Part shown: positions 16,681 to 26,218 of the stretch, piece by piece | How positions within the stretch are numbered: position 1 is the stretch's first letter | Layout: the number at the start of each line of letters is the position of its first letter | DNA from: Rhodopseudomonas palustris | GTDB lineage: Bacteria; Pseudomonadota; Alphaproteobacteria; Rhizobiales; Xanthobacteraceae | Direction of reading: 5' to 3' | Length of the DNA: 64,000 nt | NCBI RefSeq assembly: GCF_003031265.1 | Contig: NZ_CP019966.1 | Span: forward strand, 2,356,001 to 2,420,000 | The notes under the pieces: generated by a model | What the model was told of the DNA's origin: nothing | What the model saw: only the letters and a program-made list of their open reading frames with translations | Databases searched by the model: none | Program-made: the position numbers and the translations under genes

Positions 16681-17472
16681 ATGGCCACGCTGTCGCAGCG
16701 CGTTCACCTCTGGCTGTCCGGCAATCCGGAAGATGCGGTGCTGCGCCTGATCTTTCGGCTCCTGATCGTCACCACGATTGCGGCGCTCGGCTACGATCTC
16801 GCCGGCACGCAAGCCGGCCGAGACAGCGACACGAGCCAGGAGACCGCGCCTTTCAGTCTGCCGTCACTGCCTGCAGTGCTGTCGCCATGGCTGCCCGACG
16901 GCGACCGGCTGACGCCGTTGCCGCAACCCGGCGGGGAGCTCAGCCGGCCGATGACGTTCGAACTCGGCAGCGGTGGCCGCCTCCAGGCCAGCGGCACGAT
17001 CGCGCCGGGCAGCGCCGAGGCGTTCGGCAAGGAACTCGCCCGCTACGGCGAGTACATCAAGACCGTGGTGCTGAATTCGCCTGGCGGCTCGGTGTCCGAT
17101 GCGCTGGCGATGGGCCGTCTGATCCGCGACCGCAAGCTCGCCACTGAGGTCGAAGCCGGTAAGACGTGCGCGTCTTCCTGCCCGCTGGTGCTGTTTGGCG
17201 GCACCGAGCGCCGGGTTGGCGCCAAGGCAGCGGTCGGCGTTCATCAGGTGTTCGCGGTGAAGAGTACCGAGGTCGCTGCGCCGCGCGACCAGATGAGTGA
17301 CGCCCAGCGCATCTCGGCGCGCTGCCTGCGCTATCTGCGCGACATGGGCATCGACCTCGAAGTCTGGACCCGTGCGATGGAAACGCCGAAGGATCGGTTG
17401 TTCGTGTTCAAGCCGGACGAGCTGACCAAATACGGCATCGTCACCGTCGCCGCAGCGCCCGCCAAGTCATAG
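16681..17472 (+). CDS. ClpP-like envelope serine protease (COG3904-type)
   Basis: This 263-residue protein has one N-terminal TM (LRLIFRLLIVTTIAALGYDL) followed by a ClpP/crotonase-fold domain. The oxyanion glycines lie in VVLNSPGGSVSDALAMGRLI, the predicted nucleophile Ser in TCASSCPLVLFGG, and the likely catalytic His in AVGVHQVF. This is the pattern of the COG3904 predicted periplasmic proteins, membrane-anchored relatives of ClpP and SppA-type proteases. It is the second gene of a two-gene unit with the four-TM protein. Substrate and role are unknown. Confidence 0.78.
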   Translation: MATLSQRVHLWLSGNPEDAVLRLIFRLLIVTTIAALGYDLAGTQAGRDSDTSQETAPFSLPSLPAVLSPWLPDGDRLTPLPQPGGELSRPMTFELGSGGRLQASGTIAPGSAEAFGKELARYGEYIKTVVLNSPGGSVSDALAMGRLIRDRKLATEVEAGKTCASSCPLVLFGGTERRVGAKAAVGVHQVFAVKSTEVAAPRDQMSDAQRISARCLRYLRDMGIDLEVWTRAMETPKDRLFVFKPDELTKYGIVTVAAAPAKS

Positions 17473-17632
17473 CCTCGGACCTTAGCCACTGCGACTTTTC
17501 GTCGGGTTCCGGCTTCCGCTTCCTGGCGTACATAGATTCTGCGTGTGCTGGGGCTTCGGAGGGCAGGGTTCCCGCAACTTTTGCAAAACGCTGCGGTTAT
17601 CCGCCACATCAACGGCTCAGAGGATGTGCTCC

Positions 17633-18073
17633 ATGACAAAGACTGCGTTGGTTCTAGGTACCGTCGCCACCCTTGCCGCCGCGACCGTCGCGGCTCCGGC
17701 TCCGGCTGAAGCGCGTGGCGGCATCGGTCCGTTCATCGGCGGTCTCGCCGCCGGCGCGCTGATCGCAGGCGTGGCGACCAATGCCTACGCTTATGGTCCG
17801 GGCTACGGCTACTATGGCGGCGGTCCGTACTACGGTGGCTATGGCTACGGCCCGCGTTACGTCGGCTACTACGGTGGTCCGGCCTATTACGGCGGCGGCT
17901 GGGGTTGGGGCGGCCCACGCTACTACTACCGGCCGCGTCCGGTGTATTACGGCTACCGCTCTTACTACCGGCCGTATCGCGCCTATGGCGCCTACGGCGG
18001 GCCCGTGATCCGAGCCGGTTTCGGTCCCGGCTGGGGCGGCCATCGCCACTGGCATCACCACCGTCATTGGTGA
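17633..18073 (+). CDS. Gly/Tyr-rich secreted protein
   Basis: This 146-residue protein has a signal peptide (MTKTALVLGTVATLAAATVA, cleaved near AEARG). A short Gly-rich hydrophobic segment (FIGGLAAGALIAGVATNAYA) and a low-complexity Gly-Tyr-Pro-Arg region follow, ending in a His-rich tail (HRHWHHHRHW). The ATG at 17633 follows an AGAGGA 8 nt upstream; an ATG 9 nt earlier is an alternative. Such proteins are common in Bradyrhizobium relatives and have no known function. The terminal His cluster could bind metal, which is speculation. Confidence 0.78.
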   Translation: MTKTALVLGTVATLAAATVAAPAPAEARGGIGPFIGGLAAGALIAGVATNAYAYGPGYGYYGGGPYYGGYGYGPRYVGYYGGPAYYGGGWGWGGPRYYYRPRPVYYGYRSYYRPYRAYGAYGGPVIRAGFGPGWGGHRHWHHHRHW

Positions 18074-18086
18074 GCGTGCGTTTTGA

Positions 18087-18115
18087 GCTGCGCGGGGTGA
18101 TTGGCTCCGCGCAGC
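18087..18115. terminator. Hairpin between convergent genes
   Basis: A perfect 9-bp stem (GCTGCGCGG with CCGCGCAGC) closes an 11-nt loop in the 49-bp gap between the convergent secreted-protein and histidine-kinase genes. A T-run is lacking on either side, so it could act as a weak bidirectional terminator. Confidence 0.45.
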
Positions 18116-18122
18116 GGCGGGT

Positions 18123-20246
18123 TCACACAGGCGCCGTGCCCGGGACGCCTTGCAGCGCCTGGGTGAGCGCCGCTCGCATGTCCTCCAGCGCGTACGGCTT
18201 TTGCAGCAGGGCGAAACCTTCGCTCAGAGCCGATGCCGAGCGGTCGCTGTAGCCGGACGCCAGCACGACCGGCGTCTCGGGATGATGCTCCCGGATCAGC
18301 CGCGCCAGCTCGAGCCCGCTCATGCCGGGCATCACGATATCGCTGAACACCAGATCGATGTCGCGCCGGCGATTGAGCACCTCGATCGCCGCCTCGGCAC
18401 AGTTCGCCGGCACCACGGTGAAGCCGCACTGCACGGCGTAGTCCGCCGCCACCGACGCCACGTCGGGGTGATCTTCCACCAGCAATAGCGTCTTAGGCTT
18501 GCCGGATCGCGGCACGGCAAGGGTCGGTAGCGGATCGTCGCTGCCGAGGGCCTCCGTCGAGAGCGGCAGGAACAGATCGAACCGCGTGCCGCGGCCGAGT
18601 TCGCTGTCGACCGTGATCGCGCCGCTCGATTGCTGCACGAAGCCGTAGATCTGGCTGAGGCCGAGGCCGGTGCCGCGGTCGACCGGCTTGGTGGTGAAGA
18701 ACGGCTCGAAGATCCGCTCGCGGATGTCGTCCGGGATGCCGACGCCGGTGTCGGCAAACGACAGAATGGCGTAGTTTCCGCTGAGCCGGCGTGGACCGAA
18801 GTTCTTCAGCGTCTCGGTGCGGATCGAGATGGTGATCCGGCCGCCGTCGGGCATCGCGTCGCGCGCGTTCAGGGCGAGATTGAGCAGCGCGATCTCGAAC
18901 TCGTTGGGGTCGATCATCACCACCACCGGTTCGTGCGGAGGATCGATCACGATTCCGATGTCGCTGCGAACCGATTGCCGCAGCACATCGGCGAACTTGG
19001 TCACGGCGTCGCCGAGGTCGACCGCCTTGGCGGCGACGTTGTGGCGGCGCGAGAACGACAGCAATTGCCGAGTCAGGGCGGTGCCCTTGGCGACCGCCGA
19101 GTCGATCATGTCGAAGCTGCGGATGTCCTGCAGATCGCTGTGCCGTCGCCGCAGCTTCTGCACCGAGCCGCCGACCACCATCAGCAGGTTGTTGAAGTCG
19201 TGCGCGACGCCGCCGGTGAGGCGCCCGAGCGACTCCAGCCGCTGCGACTGCTTCAGCGCATTCTCGGCGATATGGCGGCGGTCGGCTTCTTCGTACAGCT
19301 TCTGCGTTCGCCGCATTGCCAGCAGCACGATCGCGATCAGGGCTGCGGTGGCCGGCAGGCCGACCAGCAGATAGGCGCCCATCTGCGCCTGCCACGCCGC
19401 GCGGATCGCGCTCGTCTCCAGGCCGGCGAACACATAGACCGGCAAATTGGGCAGCTTGCGGAATGCGACGCGTCGCTCGACGCCGTCGATCGACGACACC
19501 GTGGTCATCCGGCCCTCGCTGTGGCCTTCGCGGATTGCCTGGCCGACGATCCCGTCCGGCTTCACGGCGGTGTCGGTGCCATCGATTTCGGGCATCCGGG
19601 CGAGGATCGCGCCGTCGTCGCGCACCAGCGAGGCGAAGCTGCCTTCATCGCGGCCGACCTTGGCGTAAAAGCCTTCGAAATAATCCGGCAGCACCGAGGT
19701 CTGAATGACGCCGGCGAAGCTGCCATCCGGCGCGTTGCGGCGCCGGCTGACGCTGAAGAACAGTGCGCCGTCGAAAGGAGGCCGCGGCTGCAGCACTCGG
19801 CCGACATAAAGGCCGATGTCTTTGTCGACATGCACCCGGAAATAATCGCGGTCGGACAGGTCCGACCTCGGCGACGGGAACTGCATGGTGTTGATCAGCG
19901 GCCGTCCGGTCTTGTCGAAGATCCACATCGACTTGATCTGCTCGGAACCGCCGATCAGACGGTTCAAGCGAGCGTGCAGTGTGGCTTCGTTCGCACGGAT
20001 CTCCTCGTCCGACATGCCGCGCACGATCTCCGACGTCTCGGCGATCGAACGCTGCACCGACTCGAAGATCTTCAGCGCATGTTCGGTGATGATGTCGCGC
20101 GTCTTGTCGATCTGGCGATCGGCATTGGCTTCGTTGGTGCGATACGACAGCCAGGAGGCGTAGCTGAACAGCGCGATCGGCAGCACAACGGATGCGACCA
20201 GGATCGCGCGGAGCAACCGCAGCGAATCACGTTGTGCGGTCAGCAT
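18123..20246 (-). CDS. Hybrid sensor histidine kinase with receiver domain
   Basis: This 707-residue membrane sensor has an N-terminal TM ([20 protein letters not shown]), a periplasmic Cache/PDC-like domain (about 35-280) and a second TM ([20 protein letters not shown]). A HisKA region with the phospho-accepting His in [16 protein letters not shown] follows. The HATPase domain has N-box [15 protein letters not shown]1 [12 protein letters not shown] and the [11 protein letters not shown] box. A C-terminal receiver (about 585-700) has its acidic pair in LLVEDH and the phospho-Asp in [12 protein letters not shown]. The arrangement, with the H-box followed by NN, matches the family that includes many orphan rhizobial hybrid kinases. 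No separate response regulator is adjacent. The signal is unknown. Confidence 0.92.
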   Translation of the reverse strand: MLTAQRDSLRLLRAILVASVVLPIALFSYASWLSYRTNEANADRQIDKTRDIITEHALKIFESVQRSIAETSEIVRGMSDEEIRANEATLHARLNRLIGGSEQIKSMWIFDKTGRPLINTMQFPSPRSDLSDRDYFRVHVDKDIGLYVGRVLQPRPPFDGALFFSVSRRRNAPDGSFAGVIQTSVLPDYFEGFYAKVGRDEGSFASLVRDDGAILARMPEIDGTDTAVKPDGIVGQAIREGHSEGRMTTVSSIDGVERRVAFRKLPNLPVYVFAGLETSAIRAAWQAQMGAYLLVGLPATAALIAIVLLAMRRTQKLYEEADRRHIAENALKQSQRLESLGRLTGGVAHDFNNLLMVVGGSVQKLRRRHSDLQDIRSFDMIDSAVAKGTALTRQLLSFSRRHNVAAKAVDLGDAVTKFADVLRQSVRSDIGIVIDPPHEPVVVMIDPNEFEIALLNLALNARDAMPDGGRITISIRTETLKNFGPRRLSGNYAILSFADTGVGIPDDIRERIFEPFFTTKPVDRGTGLGLSQIYGFVQQSSGAITVDSELGRGTRFDLFLPLSTEALGSDDPLPTLAVPRSGKPKTLLLVEDHPDVASVAADYAVQCGFTVVPANCAEAAIEVLNRRRDIDLVFSDIVMPGMSGLELARLIREHHPETPVVLASGYSDRSASALSEGFALLQKPYALEDMRAALTQALQGVPGTAPV

Positions 20247-20455
20247 GGGCAGGGGAGGTCCGAAGCAGGGCCATGAGCGCTGGATTATGCACCTTTCGGG
20301 ACCAAGGGAAACTGCCGCAATGACAGGCGATGCGGGAACTCTCAGGATACCCGCCGATCGGCCATCTATCGCCCCACCGCCGCTTGAAGTAAACAGCGGA
20401 ACTTTCTGATTTGCCTCGGCGGCGGCGCCGCCTGGCAGAACACAAGGGATTGCCG

Positions 20456-20770
20456 ATGCGCGCTGTCACTTTGGGCCTGTCGTTGCTGCTGATCGCCGGC
20501 GCCGGACGCGCGCTTGCGGCCGATGCCGAAAATGGTGAGACGCTGGCCAAGCGCTGGTGCACCAGCTGCCACGTCGTCTCCGACCAGCAGCGCAAGGGCA
20601 CCGACATGGCGCCGTCGTTCGCGGCGATCGCCTCGCAGGCCAACTTCAACGAAGAGAAGCTGGCGTTCTTCCTGCTCGAGCCGCATCCGAAGATGTCCAA
20701 CATGGCGCTGAGCCGCGACGAGACCAAGGATCTGGCGGCCTATATCGCGCAGCAGAAGCACCACCACTGA
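20456..20770 (+). CDS. Small periplasmic c-type cytochrome
   Basis: This 104-residue class I cytochrome c has a signal peptide (MRAVTLGLSLLLIAGAGRAL, cleaved after ALAA). A single heme site lies in WCTSCHVV, and the probable Met ligand is in the segment HPKMSNMALS. The last helix DLAAYIAQQKHHH ends in three His. It is divergent from the histidine kinase (210-bp gap, where no other feature is visible). Its redox partner cannot be told from the sequence. Confidence 0.88.
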   Translation: MRAVTLGLSLLLIAGAGRALAADAENGETLAKRWCTSCHVVSDQQRKGTDMAPSFAAIASQANFNEEKLAFFLLEPHPKMSNMALSRDETKDLAAYIAQQKHHH

Positions 20771-20863
20771 CCCGCCGTTCGCCGCGCGCAGCGGTCAGCG
20801 CCTCGACGCAAGGCGGTTCAGGGCTTTCCCGGCATCCTCGCCGTCAGCATGGGCTGACCGCGG

Positions 20864-22012
20864 GTGCGAGGATTGACCAACTCACCATTCTACAATGCCG
20901 ACCACATCGCGTTTCGCGACGTGATCCGGCGTTTCGTCCAGAATGAAATCGAACCGTTCGCCACCGAATGGGACGAGGCCGGTGGTTTCCCCCGCGAACT
21001 GTACGAGAAGGCCGCGGCGATCGGGCTGCTGGGCCTCGGCTTTCCGGAAGAATACGGCGGTACGCCGTGTGATCAGTTCATGTGGATCGTTGCCACCCAG
21101 GAATTAGCGCGGGCGGCGGCCGGCGGCGTCAGCGCCAGCCTCAACAGCCATTCGATCGGCGCGCCACCGATCGCACGCGCAGGTTCTCCTGAATTGAAGG
21201 CGCGGGTGCTGCCCGAAATTCTCTCTGGCAAGAAGATCTCGGCGCTGGCGATCACTGAACCCTCCGGCGGCTCCGACGTCGCCAACCTGCGCACCCGCGC
21301 GGTGCGGGACGGCGATCACTACGTCGTCAATGGCGAGAAGACCTTCATCACCTCCGGCATGCGCGCCGACTACATCACCACCGCAGTGCGCACCGGCGGC
21401 GACGGGCCGGGCGGCGTCAGTCTGCTGCTGATCCCCGGCGATACGCCCGGGCTGACCCGGACGCCGCTGAAGAAGATGGGGTGGTGGGCGTCCGACACCG
21501 CGACGCTGCACTTCGACAATTGCCGCGTGCCGGCCGCCAATCTGCTCGGCACCGAAGGCGCCGGCTTCATGATCATCATGATGAACTTCAATAGCGAGCG
21601 GCTGACGATGGCGGCGGGCTGCATCGCCGCCTCAAAAGTCTGCCTCGACGAGGCGACAGCTTACGCCAAGCAGCGCGTCACCTTCGGCAAGCCGCTGGTG
21701 AAGCATCAGGTGATCCGCCACAAGCTGGTCGATATGGCCCAGAAGATCGCCGCCTCGCAGGCGATGCTCGAACTGCTCGCATGGCGCGTCGATCAGGGCG
21801 AGAGCCCGATCGCCGAAATCTGCATGCTGAAGAACCAGGCGACGCAGACGATGGCGTTCTGCGCCTCGGAAGCGGTGCAGATCTTCGGCGGCGCCGGCTA
21901 TATGCGCGGCGTCAAGGTCGAGCGGATCTATCGCGACGTCAAAGTCAACGCCATCGGCGGCGGCACCGAGGAAATCATGAAGGACCTCGCCAGCCGGCAG
22001 ATGGGGCTTTAG
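20864..22012 (+). CDS. Acyl-CoA dehydrogenase
   Basis: This is an FAD enzyme introducing the alpha-beta double bond in acyl-CoA. The 382 residues show the ACAD signatures ALAITEPSGGSDVANLRTRA and SGMRADYITTAVRTGG, and the C-terminal YRDVKVNAIGGGTEEIMKDL. Because the usual Glu near the C-terminus is replaced in IGGGTEE, the catalytic base is probably the Glu in NSERLTMAAG. This is the helix-G position used by isovaleryl- and long-chain-type enzymes. The start is a GTG at 20864, and an in-frame TTG nine bases later is also possible. It is the first gene of the CoA catabolic cluster. Confidence 0.92.
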   Translation: MRGLTNSPFYNADHIAFRDVIRRFVQNEIEPFATEWDEAGGFPRELYEKAAAIGLLGLGFPEEYGGTPCDQFMWIVATQELARAAAGGVSASLNSHSIGAPPIARAGSPELKARVLPEILSGKKISALAITEPSGGSDVANLRTRAVRDGDHYVVNGEKTFITSGMRADYITTAVRTGGDGPGGVSLLLIPGDTPGLTRTPLKKMGWWASDTATLHFDNCRVPAANLLGTEGAGFMIIMMNFNSERLTMAAGCIAASKVCLDEATAYAKQRVTFGKPLVKHQVIRHKLVDMAQKIAASQAMLELLAWRVDQGESPIAEICMLKNQATQTMAFCASEAVQIFGGAGYMRGVKVERIYRDVKVNAIGGGTEEIMKDLASRQMGL

Positions 22013-22021
22013 CCTCACATC

Positions 22022-22137
22022 GTCATTCCGGGCCGCGCGGAGCGCGACCCCGGAATCCCGAGGTGACAACGATAAACGAAAATAACGAGCGAGATTCCGG
22101 GTTCGCCCCGCGCCTGCGGCGTGGGCCCCGGAATAAC
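22022..22137. repeat. Palindromic repeat, family A copy 1
   Basis: This is a two-hairpin element. Each half is bounded by ATTCCGGG/CCCGGAAT arms (GTCATTCCGGGCC to CCCCGGAATCCCGAG, then GAGATTCCGGGTTCG to CCCCGGAATAAC). The same architecture recurs at 26060, 27836, 32523 and, decayed, 61135. It lies between the two acyl-CoA dehydrogenase genes and would be transcribed with them. Confidence 0.85.
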
Positions 22138-22152
22138 CAGGGAAGAAACCAG

Positions 22153-23307
<1,155 letters not shown>

Positions 23308-23328
23308 ACTAGGTCGAGATAAACCGTC

Positions 23329-23406
23329 GTCATTGCGAGCGAAGCGAAGCAATCCAGTCTCGTGCACTGAAGTGGATTGTTTCGTCGCCTTGCTCCTCGC
23401 ACTGAC
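23329..23406. repeat. Palindromic repeat, family B copy 1
   Basis: Two arms, CGTCATTGCGAGCGAAGCGA with AGCAATCCAG and the complementary TGGATTG.TTCGTCGC with GCTCCTCGCACTGAC, form a long imperfect palindrome. Related copies lie at 31602-31680 and 35788-35856. This copy fills the gap before the GST gene. Confidence 0.85.
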
Positions 23407-23427
23407 ACTGCAAAGGGAGCGAACACC

Positions 23428-24078
23428 ATGATCACGCTGTATCACTGCCATGGCGCGCGGTCGTTTCGGCCGTTGTGGATGCTGGAGGAGATGGGGCTCG
23501 CATACGAGCTGAAGATGCTGCCGTTTCCGCCGCGGGTGTTCGCCAAGGAGTATCTGGCGATCAATCCGCTCGGCACCATCCCGTTCATGATCGACGGCGA
23601 CACCAAGATGACGGAGTCGTCCGGCATCTGTCAGTATCTCGGCACGCGCCACGGTCCGACGCCGCTGGTGGTTGCTGTCGACGATCCGGCCTATGGCGCG
23701 TATCTCAACTGGATGTTCTTCTCCGACGCGACGCTGACCTTCCCGCAGACGCTGGTGCTGCGCTACGGCACGCTGGAGCCGAACGAGCGGCGTCAGCCGC
23801 AGGTGGTCGAGGACTATGCCAAATGGTTCTTGGGCCGGCTGCGCGCGGTCGAGGCCGCGGCGGGGCACGGCGACTATCTCTGTGCCGGCCGGTTTACTGC
23901 CGCCGACGTGGTCAACGGCTATGCCCTGCGGCTCGCCAGCAATCTCGGCCTGGCCAAGGATTTCGGCCCAAACGTCACCGCCTATTGGGCCCGGTTGCAG
24001 CAACGTGAAGGCTATCAGCGGGCGCTGGAGGCCGAAACCCGCGCCGGCGAGGCCCAGCAGGTGCCCAAACGGGCGTGA
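23428..24078 (+). CDS. Glutathione S-transferase family protein
   Basis: This 216-residue protein has an N-terminal thioredoxin-fold domain (MITLYHCHGARSFRPLWMLE, then NPLGTIPFMIDGDTKMTESS). The cis-Pro lies before the strand and TESSGICQYL is the glutathione gamma-Glu-binding site. An all-helical C-terminal domain with AGRFTAADVVNGYALRLA follows. AAGGGAG lies 9 nt before the ATG. Membership in a CoA-catabolic cluster suggests detoxification or isomerisation of a reactive intermediate, which is inference. A terminator-like hairpin follows. Confidence 0.9.
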   Translation: MITLYHCHGARSFRPLWMLEEMGLAYELKMLPFPPRVFAKEYLAINPLGTIPFMIDGDTKMTESSGICQYLGTRHGPTPLVVAVDDPAYGAYLNWMFFSDATLTFPQTLVLRYGTLEPNERRQPQVVEDYAKWFLGRLRAVEAAAGHGDYLCAGRFTAADVVNGYALRLASNLGLAKDFGPNVTAYWARLQQREGYQRALEAETRAGEAQQVPKRA

Positions 24079-24091
24079 AATCATTCACTTA

Positions 24092-24119
24092 AGCTCCGGC
24101 GCAGTTTCCCGCCGGAGCT
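24092..24119 (+). terminator. Terminator-like hairpin after GST gene
   Basis: A perfect 10-bp stem, AGCTCCGGCG with CGCCGGAGCT, closes an 8-nt loop 14 bp after the GST stop. No T-run follows. Confidence 0.5.
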
Positions 24120-24241
24120 GGAACTCCGCGTCATCTCGCCCGGTGACAACGTCCCGGGTTGCTGTATTGTCTAGGTGCTCCGCGAAGAGGGCACCCGCAG
24201 AACCATGCGGCAACGGGCGACAACCCGCCCCGGGAGGAACG

Positions 24242-25066
24242 ATGACGAACGACGCCTGTCCGGAATCCGGGCATCTGATGCTGATCAGCCCGGAACGGGT
24301 GTTTTATGCCGGCCTGCTGGGCCGCCCGCGACGCCGCACCAGCGGCGGTTACGCGATCTATGTCTCGATGCAGGGCACCTTGCGGGTGACGATCGAAGGC
24401 CGCCCCGAACAGGTCGGCGCGGTGGCGTTCGTGCCGCCTTATCTGCCGCATAATGTCGAATCGGATTCGCGCTGCATCATCAGCCTGATCATCGAGCCCG
24501 AAACGGTGCTGCCGGGGCCGATGGCGGCACTCGGCGTGCGGATCGGCGGAGCGGGCGCGATGGCGCTGGCGAGCCGGATCCGGCAGGCCTATGGAGCGCT
24601 GGTTGCGGTCGGGCGCCGCAACGGCTTCACCACCACCGAATTCGACAATCTGTTTTTCGGCGAGCCGCTGGCTGCCCGTGCGATTGATCGCCGCGTTGCT
24701 CGCGCGATCGCCCGCCTCAACGACGTCGGCACCGACACGGTCACGGCCGAGGATTGCGCCAGCGCCGCCAACCTGTCGCAGTCGCGCTTCCTGCATCTGT
24801 TCAAGGACGAGACCGGGGTGTCGTTCCGCGCCTTCCGCGCCTGGAAGCGGGCGCGGCATCTGCTGCACTTCGTCAACTCCGACATCAACCTCGCGCATCT
24901 GGCGCAGGACATCGGCTATCCGGACTCGACGCACTTCAGCCATTCGATCCGGCGGTTCTACGGTTTGCAGCCGCGCGCGATCTTCTCCGGCTCGCGCGAT
25001 CTGGCGATTTGGCGCAGCGATCCGCAGAGCATGCGCGTCGCTGAACTGCGGCACGGCCGCACCTGA
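24242..25066 (+). CDS. AraC family transcriptional regulator
   Basis: This 274-residue regulator has an N-terminal cupin-like sensing region (YAIYVSMQGTLRVTIEGRPE, VAFVPPYLPHNVE). Its C-terminal double helix-turn-helix contains TAEDCASAANLSQSRFLHLF and LAHLAQDIGYPDSTHFSHSI, followed by RRFYGLQPRAIF, the AraC signature. The ATG at 24242 follows GGGAGGA. It is flanked by perfect hairpins (24092-24119 and 25080-25106), so it is likely a single-gene transcript. It is the only regulator in the cluster and probably controls the neighbouring catabolic genes. Confidence 0.92.
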   Translation: MTNDACPESGHLMLISPERVFYAGLLGRPRRRTSGGYAIYVSMQGTLRVTIEGRPEQVGAVAFVPPYLPHNVESDSRCIISLIIEPETVLPGPMAALGVRIGGAGAMALASRIRQAYGALVAVGRRNGFTTTEFDNLFFGEPLAARAIDRRVARAIARLNDVGTDTVTAEDCASAANLSQSRFLHLFKDETGVSFRAFRAWKRARHLLHFVNSDINLAHLAQDIGYPDSTHFSHSIRRFYGLQPRAIFSGSRDLAIWRSDPQSMRVAELRHGRT

Positions 25067-25079
25067 TCAGCGCACTCAG

Positions 25080-25106
25080 CGCGTCGGCGCAAGATACGCC
25101 GACGCG
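25080..25106 (+). terminator. Terminator-like hairpin after AraC gene
   Basis: A perfect 10-bp stem, CGCGTCGGCG with CGCCGACGCG, closes a 7-nt loop 14 bp after the regulator stop. No T-run is present. Confidence 0.5.
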
Positions 25107-25186
25107 CGCTCAGCATCATTCTGCCCAACATGGTTCGCGTCGCAATCGCATGCGGCGCTACAGCAACCTGAAAGGGCTGGAAACGA

Positions 25187-26053
25187 ATGAGCGACAAGGC
25201 GGTGATCACCTGCTCGCTGAACGGCGTGCTGACAGATCCGAAGCAGCACCATGTGCCGGTGACGCCGGAACAGATGGCCCGCGAGGCCAAGGCGGCTTAC
25301 GACGCCGGCGCCGCGATCGTTCACATCCATCTGCGCGATCAGCGCCCCGACAAGGGCCATCTGCCGAGCTGGGACGTCAACGTCTCGCGCGAGATCCAGC
25401 AGGCGATCCGCGAAGCCTGCCCGGGCATCATCATCAATCACACCTCCGGCACCTCGGGACCGAACTACCAGGGCCCGCTCGCCTGTATCCGCGAGACCAA
25501 GCCGGAGATCGCCGCCTGCAACGCCGGTTCGCTCAACTATCTCAAGGTCAAGGCCGACAACAGCTGGGCCTGGCCACCGATGATGTTCGATAACGCGGTC
25601 GAGAAGGTGCAGGACTTCCTCGATGCGATGAAGGACGCCGGCACCATCCCGGAATTCGAGTGCTTCGACGTCGGCATCGTGCGCTGCGTCGGCATGTATG
25701 TGCAGACCGGGATGTACTCCGGTCCGCTCGAATACAACTTCGTGATGGGCGTCGCCTCCGGCATGCCGGCCGATCCCGAACTGCTGCCGATCCTGCTCAA
25801 GCTGAAGCGCCCCGAGGCGCATTGGCAGGTCACCGCGATCGGCCGTGCCGAAATCTGGCCGCTGCATCAGGCCTGCGCCGATCTCGGCGGTCATCTGCGG
25901 ACCGGGCTCGAGGATACGTTCTATCTGGCTAACGGCGAGAAGGTGACTTCGAACGGCCAGCTGATCGAAGAGATCGCCGGCTGCGCCCGCCGGGCCGGGC
26001 GTGAGATTGCCTCGCCCGAAGAGGCGCGCAAGATCTTTGGTGTGCTGCACTAA
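25187..26053 (+). CDS. BKACE family 3-keto acid cleavage enzyme (DUF849)
   Basis: This 288-residue TIM-barrel protein is of the beta-keto acid cleavage family. These zinc enzymes condense a 3-keto acid with acetyl-CoA and split it to acetoacetate and a new acyl-CoA. Seen here are VIITCSLNGVLTDP-like N-terminus (AVITCSLNGVLTD), the zinc-binding HIHLRD, INHTSGTSGPNYQG, ECFDVGIVRCVGMYV and the C-terminal GLEDTFYLANGEKVTSNGQL. The last motif is characteristic. It follows the AraC gene and precedes an acyl-CoA ligase, so it likely produces or consumes an acyl-CoA in the pathway. The exact keto acid is unknown. Confidence 0.88.
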   Translation: MSDKAVITCSLNGVLTDPKQHHVPVTPEQMAREAKAAYDAGAAIVHIHLRDQRPDKGHLPSWDVNVSREIQQAIREACPGIIINHTSGTSGPNYQGPLACIRETKPEIAACNAGSLNYLKVKADNSWAWPPMMFDNAVEKVQDFLDAMKDAGTIPEFECFDVGIVRCVGMYVQTGMYSGPLEYNFVMGVASGMPADPELLPILLKLKRPEAHWQVTAIGRAEIWPLHQACADLGGHLRTGLEDTFYLANGEKVTSNGQLIEEIAGCARRAGREIASPEEARKIFGVLH

Positions 26054-26059
26054 TCACGA

Positions 26060-26157
26060 GTGATTCCGGGGCGCGCGTAAGCGCGAACCCGGAATCCCGA
26101 GATGTTCTGCCACCGTCGAGATTCCGGGTTCGCCGCTGCGCGGCGCCCCGGAATGAC
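26060..26157. repeat. Palindromic repeat, family A copy 2
   Basis: This copy has two adjacent hairpins, GATTCCGGGGCGCGCG with CGCGAACCCGGAATC and GATTCCGGGTTCGCCG with CGGCGCCCCGGAATGAC. It sits between the BKACE and ligase genes. It is one of the best-preserved copies in the window. Confidence 0.88.
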
Positions 26158-26218
26158 AACCGATAAGCATCGCACATCAAGCAGCCGGAAGAGCTGCCTC
26201 ACCTCGAGGGAGTGAACC

